Assembly: GCF_007570825.1 (NCBI RefSeq)
Contig: NZ_SUNB01000001.1
Location: 558,001-622,000, forward strand
Source of the DNA: Pleionea sediminis
Lineage (GTDB): Bacteria; Pseudomonadota; Gammaproteobacteria; Enterobacterales; Kangiellaceae
Direction of reading: 5' to 3'
DNA length: 64,000 nt
Under the pieces are notes generated by a model. The model saw only the letters and a list, made by a program, of their open reading frames with translations. It was not told the origin of the DNA and did not search any database. This document shows, piece by piece, positions 16,036 to 24,992 of the stretch; the stretch's first letter is position 1; each line of letters opens with the position of its first letter. A program made the translations under genes and the position numbers.

Positions 16036-18513
16036 ATGAAAGTACTGAAGTTTGGTGGGTCGTCACTCAAACCTTTTGAAGAATTTTTAACCTGCTGTAA
16101 TCTCGTTACTAAACAATTAGCCAACTCAAACGGTATCGTTGTCGTTTCTGCATTTGGTGGAGTTACCAATTTGTTGCAGCAGGCACTCGACTCAGCTCTA
16201 ACGGGAATTTTCCCTGAAAACGAATACCAACAAATAGTCGCCCAACATCAAACCCGACTTAAAGAATTAAAAGAACATTTTTCTGGCTATCACTTTGACG
16301 CACTGGAAAAACAAAAAAAGGCACATCTCAATAATCTTTATCAACTTCTTCAGGGAATCACATTAGTTAAAGATGCGAATGAGCGAACTCAAGCGAAGGT
16401 TTTGGCTTATGGTGAATTACTATCAAGTAATTATTTTTTCGAATCCGTGAAAGCAGCTCTGGTGGACTCTGATATTTCTGATGATATTGAAGTTGTCCTC
16501 ATCGAGAGTCAATCGTTTATTAAAACTCAGGGTTCACCTTTAGAAGCACACTACGATGAAGAGCTCACAGATAAAGCCATGCAATCGCTTTCAATGAAAG
16601 GACAAAATCAATGGGCTGTAGCTCCGGGATTCATTGCTAGTAATGAAGACGGCGATTTAACTTTACTCGGTCGAAATGGCTCTGACTTATCGGCTGCTAT
16701 TTTTGCCGCAACGTTGAAAGCCGATGAACTGCAAATCTGGAGTGATGTCGAAGGTATCTACAATGCTGATCCCAACCGAGTTCCTCAGGCTCAAGTTGTT
16801 GATAAACTCAGTTATCGCGAAGCGATGGAACTTTCTTTTTTTGGTGCCAAAGTACTGCACCCCAAAACGATTGCTCCTATTGCCAGCCATAAAATTCCAA
16901 CGCTAATCAAAAATACTTATAACCCTGACGCCGTTGGAACCTTGATAACGGAAAGCAATGAGCGAGCTGACACCGCCATTGCTGGAATTACCATGCTCGA
17001 TAATCTCGCCATGCTTAATCTCTCTGGGGTTAACCTTAAAGGCCAAGCAGGACTCGCTGAACGAGTATTTCGTTGCATATCGAAAGAAAGAGTTTCAATC
17101 ATTCTAATTTCTCAATCTTCTTCAGAATATGCAATTTCAATTTGCGTTAAAGAAGCGGATGTTAAACGAGCAACTCGAGCTCTCAATAATGAGTTTTCAC
17201 TTGAAATGAAGCATCAACAAGTGGATCCCATTGAAGTTCGCCAACATTTATCATCGATCACTGTTGTGGGTGATCATATGAAACAGACTCATGGCGTTGC
17301 TGCCAAACTATTCTCAGCACTAGCGACGGCAAATGTCAATGTCGTAGCGATAGCACAAGATTCTTCTGAACGTTCTATCTCAGCTATTATTCGTCAAGCC
17401 AAAGCCGATGTTGCACTAAGTAAAACTTACGAGTACTTTTTCAATTGTCCGCGAATGATCTCCGTTATACTTTACGGAGTGGGTACCATAGGATCGGAAT
17501 TGATAGAGCAAATATCTCGGCAACAACAAGAGTTGCTTAAACAACGCGTTGATGTTCGTGTCGTTGGCATTGCAAACTCAAAAAAACTCTTGTGGGAACC
17601 TCTTGGTATTGACTTAACTCTCTGGAACAGTCAGTTTGAACATGCTAGCAGCTCACCTAAAATTGAACAGCTACTTACTCTCATCGATCAGCAACGACCT
17701 CTTAACCCTGTTTTTGTCGATTGTTCGAGCAGCGATGAACTGGCGGATGAGTACGTAACATTATTCCAACAAGGCCTTCATATTGTCGCTGCCAATAAAA
17801 AAGCCAACACGTCAAATATTGACTACTACCGAGCTTTAAGAAGTTCAGCACACTCAGCTTTAAAACAATTTGGCTATGAAACGAATGTTGGCGCTGGACT
17901 GCCCATTATCGCCAATATTCAAAACCAAGTAAGAAGTGGTGATAAGCTGGTAGAGTTTAGTGGAATTTTGTCGGGTTCATTATCTTACATAATGGGAAGA
18001 TTGGAAGACGGGCTTTCATTTTCTCAAGCTGTCTTAGAAGCCAGAGAAAAAGGTTTCACTGAACCTGATCCTCGTGATGATCTTTCCGGGATGGACGTCG
18101 CTCGGAAACTATTGATCATTGCTCGAGAGTTTGGTGCACAAAGTGAGTTGAATGATGTCGCGATTACTCCTTTACTAACCCCCGAGCTTATTGCTGCAGA
18201 TAATATAGAGTCATTTCTCGAGCAACTAAGTGAAGTTGATGAAACTTACGCTCAAAAAGTTACTAGTGCTAAAGAGCATGATCAAGTGCTAAGATTTGCT
18301 GGAGTCATTGATGATCAAAATAATATGTCCGTTGATTTAATTGCTGTCGACCGTTCACATCCACTACATTCTATTCGAGATGGCGAGAATGCATTTTCAT
18401 TTACAACGGCACGTTATCAACCGGTTCCTCTCGTAATCAGAGGCTACGGTGCCGGAGCAGAAGTGACTGCAGCCGGTGTTTTTGGTGACATTCTACAAAC
18501 CGTGGTTGCTTAG
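16036..18513 (+). CDS. thrA: bifunctional aspartokinase / homoserine dehydrogenase I
   Basis: An 825-residue fused enzyme (E. coli ThrA is 820). Residues about 1-290 are aspartokinase (KFGGSSL; SVVSAFGGVTN-type VVVSAFGGVTN; GRNGSDLSAA), about 310-460 the paired ACT regulatory domains, and about 465-825 homoserine dehydrogenase (GVGTIGSE nucleotide loop near residue 481, VAANKKAN, GAGLPIIANIQ, GILSGSLSYI, DDLSGMDVARK). It makes aspartyl phosphate and later homoserine for Thr/Met/Ile. The thrB ATG follows the stop directly. GGAG lies 11-14 bases before ATG. No leader peptide rich in Thr/Ile codons was found in the 113 bases upstream, so classic thr attenuation seems absent. Confidence 0.97.
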   Translation: MKVLKFGGSSLKPFEEFLTCCNLVTKQLANSNGIVVVSAFGGVTNLLQQALDSALTGIFPENEYQQIVAQHQTRLKELKEHFSGYHFDALEKQKKAHLNNLYQLLQGITLVKDANERTQAKVLAYGELLSSNYFFESVKAALVDSDISDDIEVVLIESQSFIKTQGSPLEAHYDEELTDKAMQSLSMKGQNQWAVAPGFIASNEDGDLTLLGRNGSDLSAAIFAATLKADELQIWSDVEGIYNADPNRVPQAQVVDKLSYREAMELSFFGAKVLHPKTIAPIASHKIPTLIKNTYNPDAVGTLITESNERADTAIAGITMLDNLAMLNLSGVNLKGQAGLAERVFRCISKERVSIILISQSSSEYAISICVKEADVKRATRALNNEFSLEMKHQQVDPIEVRQHLSSITVVGDHMKQTHGVAAKLFSALATANVNVVAIAQDSSERSISAIIRQAKADVALSKTYEYFFNCPRMISVILYGVGTIGSELIEQISRQQQELLKQRVDVRVVGIANSKKLLWEPLGIDLTLWNSQFEHASSSPKIEQLLTLIDQQRPLNPVFVDCSSSDELADEYVTLFQQGLHIVAANKKANTSNIDYYRALRSSAHSALKQFGYETNVGAGLPIIANIQNQVRSGDKLVEFSGILSGSLSYIMGRLEDGLSFSQAVLEAREKGFTEPDPRDDLSGMDVARKLLIIAREFGAQSELNDVAITPLLTPELIAADNIESFLEQLSEVDETYAQKVTSAKEHDQVLRFAGVIDDQNNMSVDLIAVDRSHPLHSIRDGENAFSFTTARYQPVPLVIRGYGAGAEVTAAGVFGDILQTVVA

Positions 18514-19455
18514 ATGAAAACAATAAAGGTTTTTTCCCCGGCGACAATCGGTAATTTTATTGTTGGCTTTGATGTTTTAGGTGCTTGTTTAGCAACTCTT
18601 GATCGAACTTTAGGCGACGAGCTCGTCATTAGTGATGAGCAGCCATCAGGATACTCAGCCGAAGGAGAATTTGCCTATAAACTGCCCGATAACGAACATA
18701 ATTTAGTAATCACTACGGCAGAGTTTTTTAATCGAAAACTCGTCGATATTAAAAAACAGCAACCTATAAAATTGAATTTTACGCTTTTCAAAAACCTGCC
18801 GATTGGTAGTGGACTTGGGTCCAGTTCATCATCCATCGTCGCCACTTTATATGGTTTAAATCAATGGTATGAATCACCGTTTACTCAACAGCAATTACTG
18901 TTATGGAGTGCGCAAATCGAAGGTAGTAATTCCGGCAGTATTCACTACGACAATGTCGCTCCCTGCCTGCTCGGTGGATTACAGCTGATCAATAGTGAGC
19001 TAGAAGACCCTTGCCAACCCATTCCGTTCTTCAATGATTTATATTTTGCAATTTGTTTTCCTGATATTGAAATTACTACAAAAAGTGCACGAGCGATATT
19101 ACCTGACACCATTAATTTGATAGATACCATAACGATGCAAGGAAGGCTTGCTGGCTTTATTGCTAGCTGCTTTCAAAAAAATAAAAGTCGAGCGCTCGAT
19201 TTACTGAAAGATGACACGATTACTCCTAAACGAAAGCAACTCATTCCCGACTATGATAAAGCGGAAGTGCTAGCTCGAGAAAATGGCGCTCTCACATTTT
19301 GCCTTTCTGGCTCAGGCCCTACTTGTTTTGCAATATGCCGAGATGAACAAACGGCTCGAGATGTCTCAGAAAAAATCTTAAACGTTTTGTCACGCGGAGA
19401 ACATGCTTTTCATTGCGTAGCTACGCTCGATGTCCAAGGTGCTCGTTTATTATAA
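18514..19455 (+). CDS. thrB: homoserine kinase
   Basis: A 313-residue GHMP kinase that phosphorylates homoserine for threonine synthesis (E. coli ThrB is 310). The N-terminus has SPATIGNFIVGFDVLG, the ATP loop is PIGSGLGSSSSS (near residue 95-106), and the C-terminal motif is LTFCLSGSGPTCFAI. The ATG directly abuts the thrA stop, giving a two-gene thrAB operon with translational coupling. thrC, usually third, is missing: the next gene is an unrelated exported protein 161 bases away. Confidence 0.96.
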   Translation: MKTIKVFSPATIGNFIVGFDVLGACLATLDRTLGDELVISDEQPSGYSAEGEFAYKLPDNEHNLVITTAEFFNRKLVDIKKQQPIKLNFTLFKNLPIGSGLGSSSSSIVATLYGLNQWYESPFTQQQLLLWSAQIEGSNSGSIHYDNVAPCLLGGLQLINSELEDPCQPIPFFNDLYFAICFPDIEITTKSARAILPDTINLIDTITMQGRLAGFIASCFQKNKSRALDLLKDDTITPKRKQLIPDYDKAEVLARENGALTFCLSGSGPTCFAICRDEQTARDVSEKILNVLSRGEHAFHCVATLDVQGARLL

Positions 19456-19616
19456 AGAGTTATTTTCACATTCATTGATGTTAAAACATTCAAATATTAT
19501 TTTCTGAGTTTTAATTAAAGAGAAATTAAACACCCTGGCAATTCCGTTTTAAATTATTTTACGCATAATAACTCATACCAGCTGGCACACTATTATCAAT
19601 TATTAAAGGAGTTATT

Positions 19617-20057
19617 ATGTTTATAAAACGGTTATCACTTGCGCTACTGACACTCTCCGCATCAACAGCATCTTTTGCAGTTGACGTATGTGACTCAAAT
19701 TGGACTTTAGTTTGTCGCTCCAGTGAAGGAAATATTTTCACCTCAACACAACCAGGTCATGTTATCGCTGAACGAACCGGGAACTTTCATGAATACATGC
19801 GATGTATTAGAAATAACCCGGACGATCCTGGTGCCTGTGATCACCTGATGCCTAAACTGGAAGGAAAAAGTTTGCATTGGGGTGCGCACAACTTTTGGAA
19901 AAAAGACTACCGCGGCAACTATATCACCACAGCCGATGGAGGACGAGCAATCACCACCTGGACGTTTGACATTCGGCGGTGCTCAGGTCGCACTCATACT
20001 TTGTGGCCATCAAATTCTGATCCACAGTGGCAAGAATATACATGCACAGTTAATTAA
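19617..20057 (+). CDS. small Cys-rich exported protein of unknown function
   Basis: A 146-residue protein with a classical signal peptide (MFIKRLSLALLTLSAS, cut after ASFA near residue 21). The mature 125 residues hold six Cys (VCDSN, LVCRS, MRCIRN, GACDHL, RRCSGR, YTCTVN), suggesting up to three disulfides, and are rich in Trp, Gly and His (HWGAHNFW). The RBS AAAGGAG is 6 bases before ATG. It stands alone between thrB and mcrB and ends 46 bases before a strong hairpin. I do not recognise a family. Disulfide-stabilised, periplasmic or secreted, is inference. Confidence 0.75.
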   Translation: MFIKRLSLALLTLSASTASFAVDVCDSNWTLVCRSSEGNIFTSTQPGHVIAERTGNFHEYMRCIRNNPDDPGACDHLMPKLEGKSLHWGAHNFWKKDYRGNYITTADGGRAITTWTFDIRRCSGRTHTLWPSNSDPQWQEYTCTVN

Positions 20058-20103
20058 TCCATAAGCACACACTTTACTGGATCTAATTTTTCTCCATTAA
20101 AAA

Positions 20104-20129
20104 GCTGGGTAACCCTATGGTTACCCAGC
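20104..20129 (+). terminator. strong stem-loop after the Cys-rich exported gene
   Basis: Perfect 11-base arms GCTGGGTAACC and GGTTACCCAGC with a CTAT loop. It is GC-rich in an AT-rich gap. No T-run follows, so it may be a terminator acting without one, an mRNA end-protecting hairpin, or part of the 5' region of mcrB 190 bases downstream. Confidence 0.55.
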
Positions 20130-20316
20130 CTATGCACTAAGAATCAGCTATCTTGTGTTACCAAAAAACAAGTCATATTGAGATAAATAAATAGGAATCT
20201 CAAGTTAATACTGGTGAAACCCAAATATTAGTTAATACTTCACACATCATTTTATTGAATTTGCAAAGATTGCTCACCCATAGAAATAAAGGGTGGTTTT
20301 CAAAAAGGAAGAGATG

Positions 20317-21654
20317 ATGAAGTTAGCAAAGAATATAATACTCTATGGTCCGCCTGGAACAGGGAAAACTTACAACACAATTGAATACGCATTAAATATT
20401 TTAGACCCTAAATTTAAAGGCGATCGACAATCAATGAAGCAGCGCTTTGATAAGTATGTCAGTGAAAAGCGTGTTTCGTTAGTCACTTTTCATCAAAGTT
20501 ATACTTACGAAGATTTTATTGAAGGTATTCGAGCGGAGACTCAAGATGGACAAATTAACTATAAGGTTACTGCAGGCATTTTTAAAAAGATTTGTGAAAG
20601 AGCAGAGTCAGGCAGAGCAGAACGGCGTAAGGTGTTTGATGCAACCGTAAAGCGACTGCAAAAAATGTTCGACAACTCTGATGGACGTCTCATACTCGAT
20701 ACTGTTCGAGGAAGAAAATACACCATCGAATATCATGGCGACGATACTTTTAAAGTTTTTACTAAGGAATCCGAATACAATAACCAATCTTCCAACGAGC
20801 CTGACTTTGAAACCTCATTAAAAAATGTAAAAGATATTTATACCAAAGGAGAAAAAACCGATAGAACGATAAACTCATTCGAAAAGTTCTTACTTAGTTT
20901 CATGCAAGAAGAGCTGGGGTTAAAGGAATATGATGAGCTGATAGAACAAGAAAAGTTTCGCGTGCCTTATGTGTTAATTATCGATGAGATTAATCGCGGA
21001 AACATCTCAAGTATCTTTGGTGAACTCATTACTTTAATCGAAGACAGTAAGCGTTCCGGACAAAGTGAGTCTTTAAGTACCTTATTGCCTTATTCGAAAG
21101 AAAAATTCTCTGTACCCGATAACCTCTATATTATTGGCACGATGAATACCGCGGATCGATCTTTGTCTATGATGGATACGGCTCTTAGACGTCGATTCGA
21201 TTTTATAGAAATGATGCCAGACAGCTCGATTTTCGAAGGAATGTACGTTAACGGTATCGATATAAAAAAATTAATTGATACACTTAATGAGAGAATTGCG
21301 CTACTGTTTGATCGAGATCATACACTGGGACATGCTATTTTTATTGGCATAAAGTTAGCAAGTGACGAAGATAAAGCCTTTACTCAACTACAACTGGCAT
21401 TCAAAAATAAAGTTTTTCCCCTACTCGAAGAATATTTTTTCGAGGACTGGAATAAAATTCGACTAGTTCTTGGAGATAATCAAAAGCAGGAGAGTCGATT
21501 TCAGTTTGTTATTCAGGAACAAAGTGAGGAAAGGCTTGCAAAGCTTCTTGGTGATGAGGGATTCGAACTTTTTCCAGAGCCGCCTCTAGAATATCGATTA
21601 AACCAAAAAGCCTTTTTATATCCAGAATCGTTCATCAGAACCTATGAGAAATAA
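20317..21654 (+). CDS. mcrB: McrB-like AAA+ GTPase subunit, no N-terminal DNA-binding domain
   Basis: A 445-residue AAA+ protein of the McrB branch, the GTP-driven motor of modification-dependent (type IV) restriction. Walker A GPPGTGKT lies at residues 10-17, so the DNA-reading domain that precedes it in E. coli McrB is absent. Other landmarks are VTFHQSYTYEDFIEG, Walker B VLIIDEINRGNIS, the McrB signature MNTADRS, and Arg finger region DTALRRRFDF. Between FHQSYTYEDF and Walker B there is an extra segment of about 100 residues (RRKVFDATVKR to KFLLSFM) that could carry target recognition. ATG 20317 is 7 bases after AGGAAG; ATG 20314 is an alternative. The gene overlaps mcrC by 11 bases. Confidence 0.9.
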   Translation: MKLAKNIILYGPPGTGKTYNTIEYALNILDPKFKGDRQSMKQRFDKYVSEKRVSLVTFHQSYTYEDFIEGIRAETQDGQINYKVTAGIFKKICERAESGRAERRKVFDATVKRLQKMFDNSDGRLILDTVRGRKYTIEYHGDDTFKVFTKESEYNNQSSNEPDFETSLKNVKDIYTKGEKTDRTINSFEKFLLSFMQEELGLKEYDELIEQEKFRVPYVLIIDEINRGNISSIFGELITLIEDSKRSGQSESLSTLLPYSKEKFSVPDNLYIIGTMNTADRSLSMMDTALRRRFDFIEMMPDSSIFEGMYVNGIDIKKLIDTLNERIALLFDRDHTLGHAIFIGIKLASDEDKAFTQLQLAFKNKVFPLLEEYFFEDWNKIRLVLGDNQKQESRFQFVIQEQSEERLAKLLGDEGFELFPEPPLEYRLNQKAFLYPESFIRTYEK

Positions 21655-22903
21655 AATGCAACTTGTTGTTAGACAAGGTGACAATATCACCCAACTAACT
21701 GCAGCAAATGCTCAAAACCAACATGTAATACCCGACAACCGATTTAGAGAGTTGATTAATATTTATTGGCAGAATGATGATTTTAGAAAACTATTGGAAT
21801 TAACACCGGGTCGTAAAGTCAATCACTTTAGTGTTAAGCACTATGTCGGTTTTTTGTATCTACCCAGTGGATTTCAAATTAACTTTCTACCTAAATGGCC
21901 TCGTGGATTTTTCAAAGGTTCATCACAACAAGAAATAAATTTAGTCTTTGAGATGCTAAATGCATGTATCGACTCTTCTGATTTTTTAAACGTAAGATCG
22001 AATGCAATTGAAAATAGCATGCCTATCTTCGAACGATTTTTACTACAGTTTTTAGAAGAAGTAAACTGGGTTATTAAACGAGGTATCAAATCGGATTATA
22101 AAATTACTCAGACTAACAGTCATTTTTTTAAAGGTCGACTGTTGGTAAGTCAACAGATCAAGCATAATCTAGTACAACAACACAAAACTTTTATTGAATA
22201 TGATGAATATACAACGGATCGATCTGAGAACCGATTATTAAAACGAGCGATCGAAACCTGTTTAAGAACCAGCAAATCTTTAGCGATTCAAAAGTTGGCT
22301 CAAGAAATACTTCCTTATTTTGGAAATCTACCAACAAGCATTGATATTGAACAGGACTTTAATCGTGTAAGATTAGATCGTTCCATGAGCTATTACAAAG
22401 GAGCTATGCGTACTTGCAAACTTATATTAAAGCGACTTCAGCCTATTTCATGGCAAGGAAAAAGTAATCATTACAGCTTCGTATTATCTATAAATGATCT
22501 GTTCAAACAATACGCGATGAATAGAGTCTTCCGACTTCCACAACAAATCAATGTCGATTTAAAACGAATAAAGCCATTTATTTCAAAGCACCTAACGAGA
22601 GACAAATCTATACAACTACCCGCTCGTCAACTAAAGCCGCATGTAGCGGAACATCAATCAGGTAAACGCTCATGGATATTGGCAGAATGGCAAATCATAT
22701 CAGTCAAACAACGAAAAAGTTATTATGGGCTCGATCTAAATTTCTTATATCAGCTTAAGTATTTAACCCAGCTTCCAGTAAATGAAAAGCCGTTACAATC
22801 AGTGATAATATTATGTCCATTGAATGACGAATTTGAAATTCCAATATCTTTACAGATGGATCAAGTTTTAGATATCACATTAGTACCAATTCAACTTGAC
22901 TAA
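21644..22903 (+). CDS. mcrC: McrC-like subunit with degenerate nuclease residues
   Basis: A 419-residue McrC-family protein, normally the PD-(D/E)xK nuclease and GTPase stimulator that works with McrB. The N-terminal half (about 1-160: HFSVKHYVGFLYLPSGFQINFLPKW) and middle (TDRSENRLLKRAI) are typical. In the C-terminal domain the expected metal-binding pattern P-D ... (D/E)-x-K is replaced by LKPHV ... LAEWQ: Asp to His and Lys to Gln, while the following LNFLYQLKYL helix is kept. Nuclease activity is therefore doubtful. It overlaps mcrB by 11 bases, so both are co-translated. It is either a decayed system or one that acts without cutting; a shifted Lys (SVKQRK) remains possible. Confidence 0.85.
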   Translation: MRNKMQLVVRQGDNITQLTAANAQNQHVIPDNRFRELINIYWQNDDFRKLLELTPGRKVNHFSVKHYVGFLYLPSGFQINFLPKWPRGFFKGSSQQEINLVFEMLNACIDSSDFLNVRSNAIENSMPIFERFLLQFLEEVNWVIKRGIKSDYKITQTNSHFFKGRLLVSQQIKHNLVQQHKTFIEYDEYTTDRSENRLLKRAIETCLRTSKSLAIQKLAQEILPYFGNLPTSIDIEQDFNRVRLDRSMSYYKGAMRTCKLILKRLQPISWQGKSNHYSFVLSINDLFKQYAMNRVFRLPQQINVDLKRIKPFISKHLTRDKSIQLPARQLKPHVAEHQSGKRSWILAEWQIISVKQRKSYYGLDLNFLYQLKYLTQLPVNEKPLQSVIILCPLNDEFEIPISLQMDQVLDITLVPIQLD

Positions 22904-22948
22904 CTGCGGGCTTTTTAATTCAAGAAAATTTTTCTGAAAGGAGTAGTT

Positions 22949-22979
22949 GCTTCAATAACTTATCACCAGCTATTGAAGC
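22949..22979. terminator. hairpin between mcrC and speD
   Basis: Perfect 9-base arms GCTTCAATA and TATTGAAGC with a 13-base loop in the 86-base gap between the converging mcrC and speD genes. Neither strand has a T-run directly after the stem, so it is only a candidate terminator. Confidence 0.45.
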
Positions 22980-22989
22980 TTAAAAAAAC

Positions 22990-23790
22990 TTATTTTTGCT
23001 CTGGCATATTCTTCGAATAAAAAATTTCATACATTTCTTTTTCGAGCCGTCGCTTAATTGAACGTAACTCGTCATCACTAAAATGCTCTTCACCTGAGCC
23101 AAATAAATAGTCATCCATTTCGACTTGCTTTCGAATCATTTTGGTATGAAATGTATTTTCTTGGAACACATTAACATCAATCATTTGATATAAATCTTGA
23201 GTATCTTCCGAAAGGTAGTTTTGAATGGAATTAATTTCGTGATCAATATAATGTTTTGTGCCATCAACATCCCGCGTGAAACCACGCACTCGATAATCCA
23301 CAATGACAATATCAGAATCAAAGCTGTGTATTAAATAGTTGAGCGCTTTTAAAGGTGATATTACGCCGCAAGTCGAAACATCGATATCTGCTCGGAATGT
23401 ACTAATACCACCATCAGGATGACTTTCAGGGTAAGTATGGACCGTGATATGACTTTTATCGAGATGAGCAACAACCGACTCAGGAAGAGGACCTGGTCCT
23501 TCATCGATCTGTTCTTTCTTTGGTTCTATTTCATGTTCAGCAATTAACATGGTGACCGAAGCGCCATGCGGATCGTAATCTTGACGCGCAACATTTAAAA
23601 CGTGTGCACCGATAATTTCCGTTACGTTCGTCAGTATCTTCGTCAACCGTTCAGCATTGTACTGATCATCAATATACTCAATATATTCTTTACGGTGCTC
23701 GGCGCTCTGAGCATAGCTAATGTCGTAAATATTAAAGCTCAGGGATTTAGTCAGGTTGTTAAACCCGTGCAGTTTTAACTTTTTATCCAT
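22990..23790 (-). CDS. speD: S-adenosylmethionine decarboxylase proenzyme
   Basis: A 266-residue E. coli-type AdoMet decarboxylase (E. coli SpeD is 264), a pyruvoyl enzyme that makes decarboxylated SAM for spermidine synthesis. Self-cleavage should occur before Ser113 in [14 protein letters not shown], giving a small beta and a large alpha chain; the downstream [19 protein letters not shown] contains the catalytic Cys region. ATG 23790 was chosen; three extra codons from a TTG upstream add nothing. The spermidine synthase gene is not adjacent. Confidence 0.95.
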   Translation of the reverse strand: MDKKLKLHGFNNLTKSLSFNIYDISYAQSAEHRKEYIEYIDDQYNAERLTKILTNVTEIIGAHVLNVARQDYDPHGASVTMLIAEHEIEPKKEQIDEGPGPLPESVVAHLDKSHITVHTYPESHPDGGISTFRADIDVSTCGVISPLKALNYLIHSFDSDIVIVDYRVRGFTRDVDGTKHYIDHEINSIQNYLSEDTQDLYQMIDVNVFQENTFHTKMIRKQVEMDDYLFGSGEEHFSDDELRSIKRRLEKEMYEIFYSKNMPEQK

Positions 23791-23996
23791 CAATAACAAA
23801 ACTCGGATTATATTGCTTCAATTGAACCGCACATTTTAATTCAGATTCAATCATTTTTATACGTTTTTAGAAAAATCTTTAATGTTGCGCCAACCCCAAA
23901 ATTATTATTTAATTTCAATAACTTATTGTCAAATAACGTAACCTTGATTGCATATTTCTTAGAAGCGGGAATTATCACAGATTTTTTACTGCCCAT

Positions 23997-24845
23997 TTAA
24001 CCGAATTTAGCGACAACTTGCTTTATCGAGGACAAGTAGTGTCCACCAAATAGATTTAAATGGTTTAGTAGATGATAGAGATTGTATATCGGCGCTCGCT
24101 CGCGCCAAGAAGGCTCATACTGCTTTGCATTTGCCGCGTATGCCTCGTAAAAGGCACCGTGAAAACCTCCGAATAAGGTCGTCATTGCTAAATCGGCCTC
24201 GGCCCATCCGAAATAACAAGCAGGATCAATAACAGTTGCTCCCTGCGTCGTGTTCATGGCATTGCCAGACCATAAATCACCATGAATCAATACTGCTGGT
24301 AGCTCTGGAATCCAGCGCTCCAATCTATCGGCCAACTCCAGAATACTTCTGTGAAGAGCTTGATCCAGAAGCCCATTATTAAGCGCTATGTCAGCCTGAT
24401 AACCTAAGCGATGCTCTCTAAAAAACTCAATACCCGATTCTTTAGGAGTGTTTACTTGTCGAGTTTCACCACAGTAATTGTCTTCAGAAAAGCCAAAGCT
24501 AGGTTCTGGAGTCTCGTGCAACAACGCTAGTTTTTCGCCTAATTCTTGCCAGTAATTATTATCGGGTGCCGTCGGCGATCGGTACTCCAACAAAAGCCCA
24601 TGTTCTTCAAATGCGATGACTTCAGGAGCAAATCCAACCACTCTATCATTAATAGCAGCCAATCCTCGAGCCTCTGCTCCGAACATGGAGACTCCCGAAT
24701 GGCATTTAAGAAAGAAGTTCTTCCCGTTGGTTAACTCAATTTGATATGCATCGTTAATACATCCACCAGAGACAGACGAGATGTTTGCTATAGAGGCAGG
24801 TACATGCCCCTGTATCCAGGCTTTCATTGAAGTCGATAGGCTCAT
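23997..24845 (-). CDS. fructosamine / ketosamine-3-kinase family protein
   Basis: A 282-residue member of the fructosamine kinase family (YniA-like), which phosphorylates protein- or amino-acid-bound ketosamines so that the adduct falls off, a deglycation repair step. The aminoglycoside-phosphotransferase fold is shown by VSGGCINDAYQI (nucleotide loop), FLKCH (Lys), LIHGDLWSGN (catalytic loop) and VIDPACYFGWAEADLAM (metal Asp). The ATG at 24845 has AAGGGAC about 9 bases upstream. It lies upstream of speD on the same strand with a 206-base gap, so the two are probably separate transcripts. Confidence 0.92.
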   Translation of the reverse strand: MSLSTSMKAWIQGHVPASIANISSVSGGCINDAYQIELTNGKNFFLKCHSGVSMFGAEARGLAAINDRVVGFAPEVIAFEEHGLLLEYRSPTAPDNNYWQELGEKLALLHETPEPSFGFSEDNYCGETRQVNTPKESGIEFFREHRLGYQADIALNNGLLDQALHRSILELADRLERWIPELPAVLIHGDLWSGNAMNTTQGATVIDPACYFGWAEADLAMTTLFGGFHGAFYEAYAANAKQYEPSWRERAPIYNLYHLLNHLNLFGGHYLSSIKQVVAKFG

Positions 24846-24992
24846 CGATAATGTCCCTTACTGATTTCTAGCATTTGTTCATGATGACAGTAAAAAGTAA
24901 ACTCGATACACTCACTAAAGTGCTTACGCTGCATTTAGTATATCATCCAGTTAATTTGACAGAATTCGATCAAATAATAAGAAATAAGGCTC

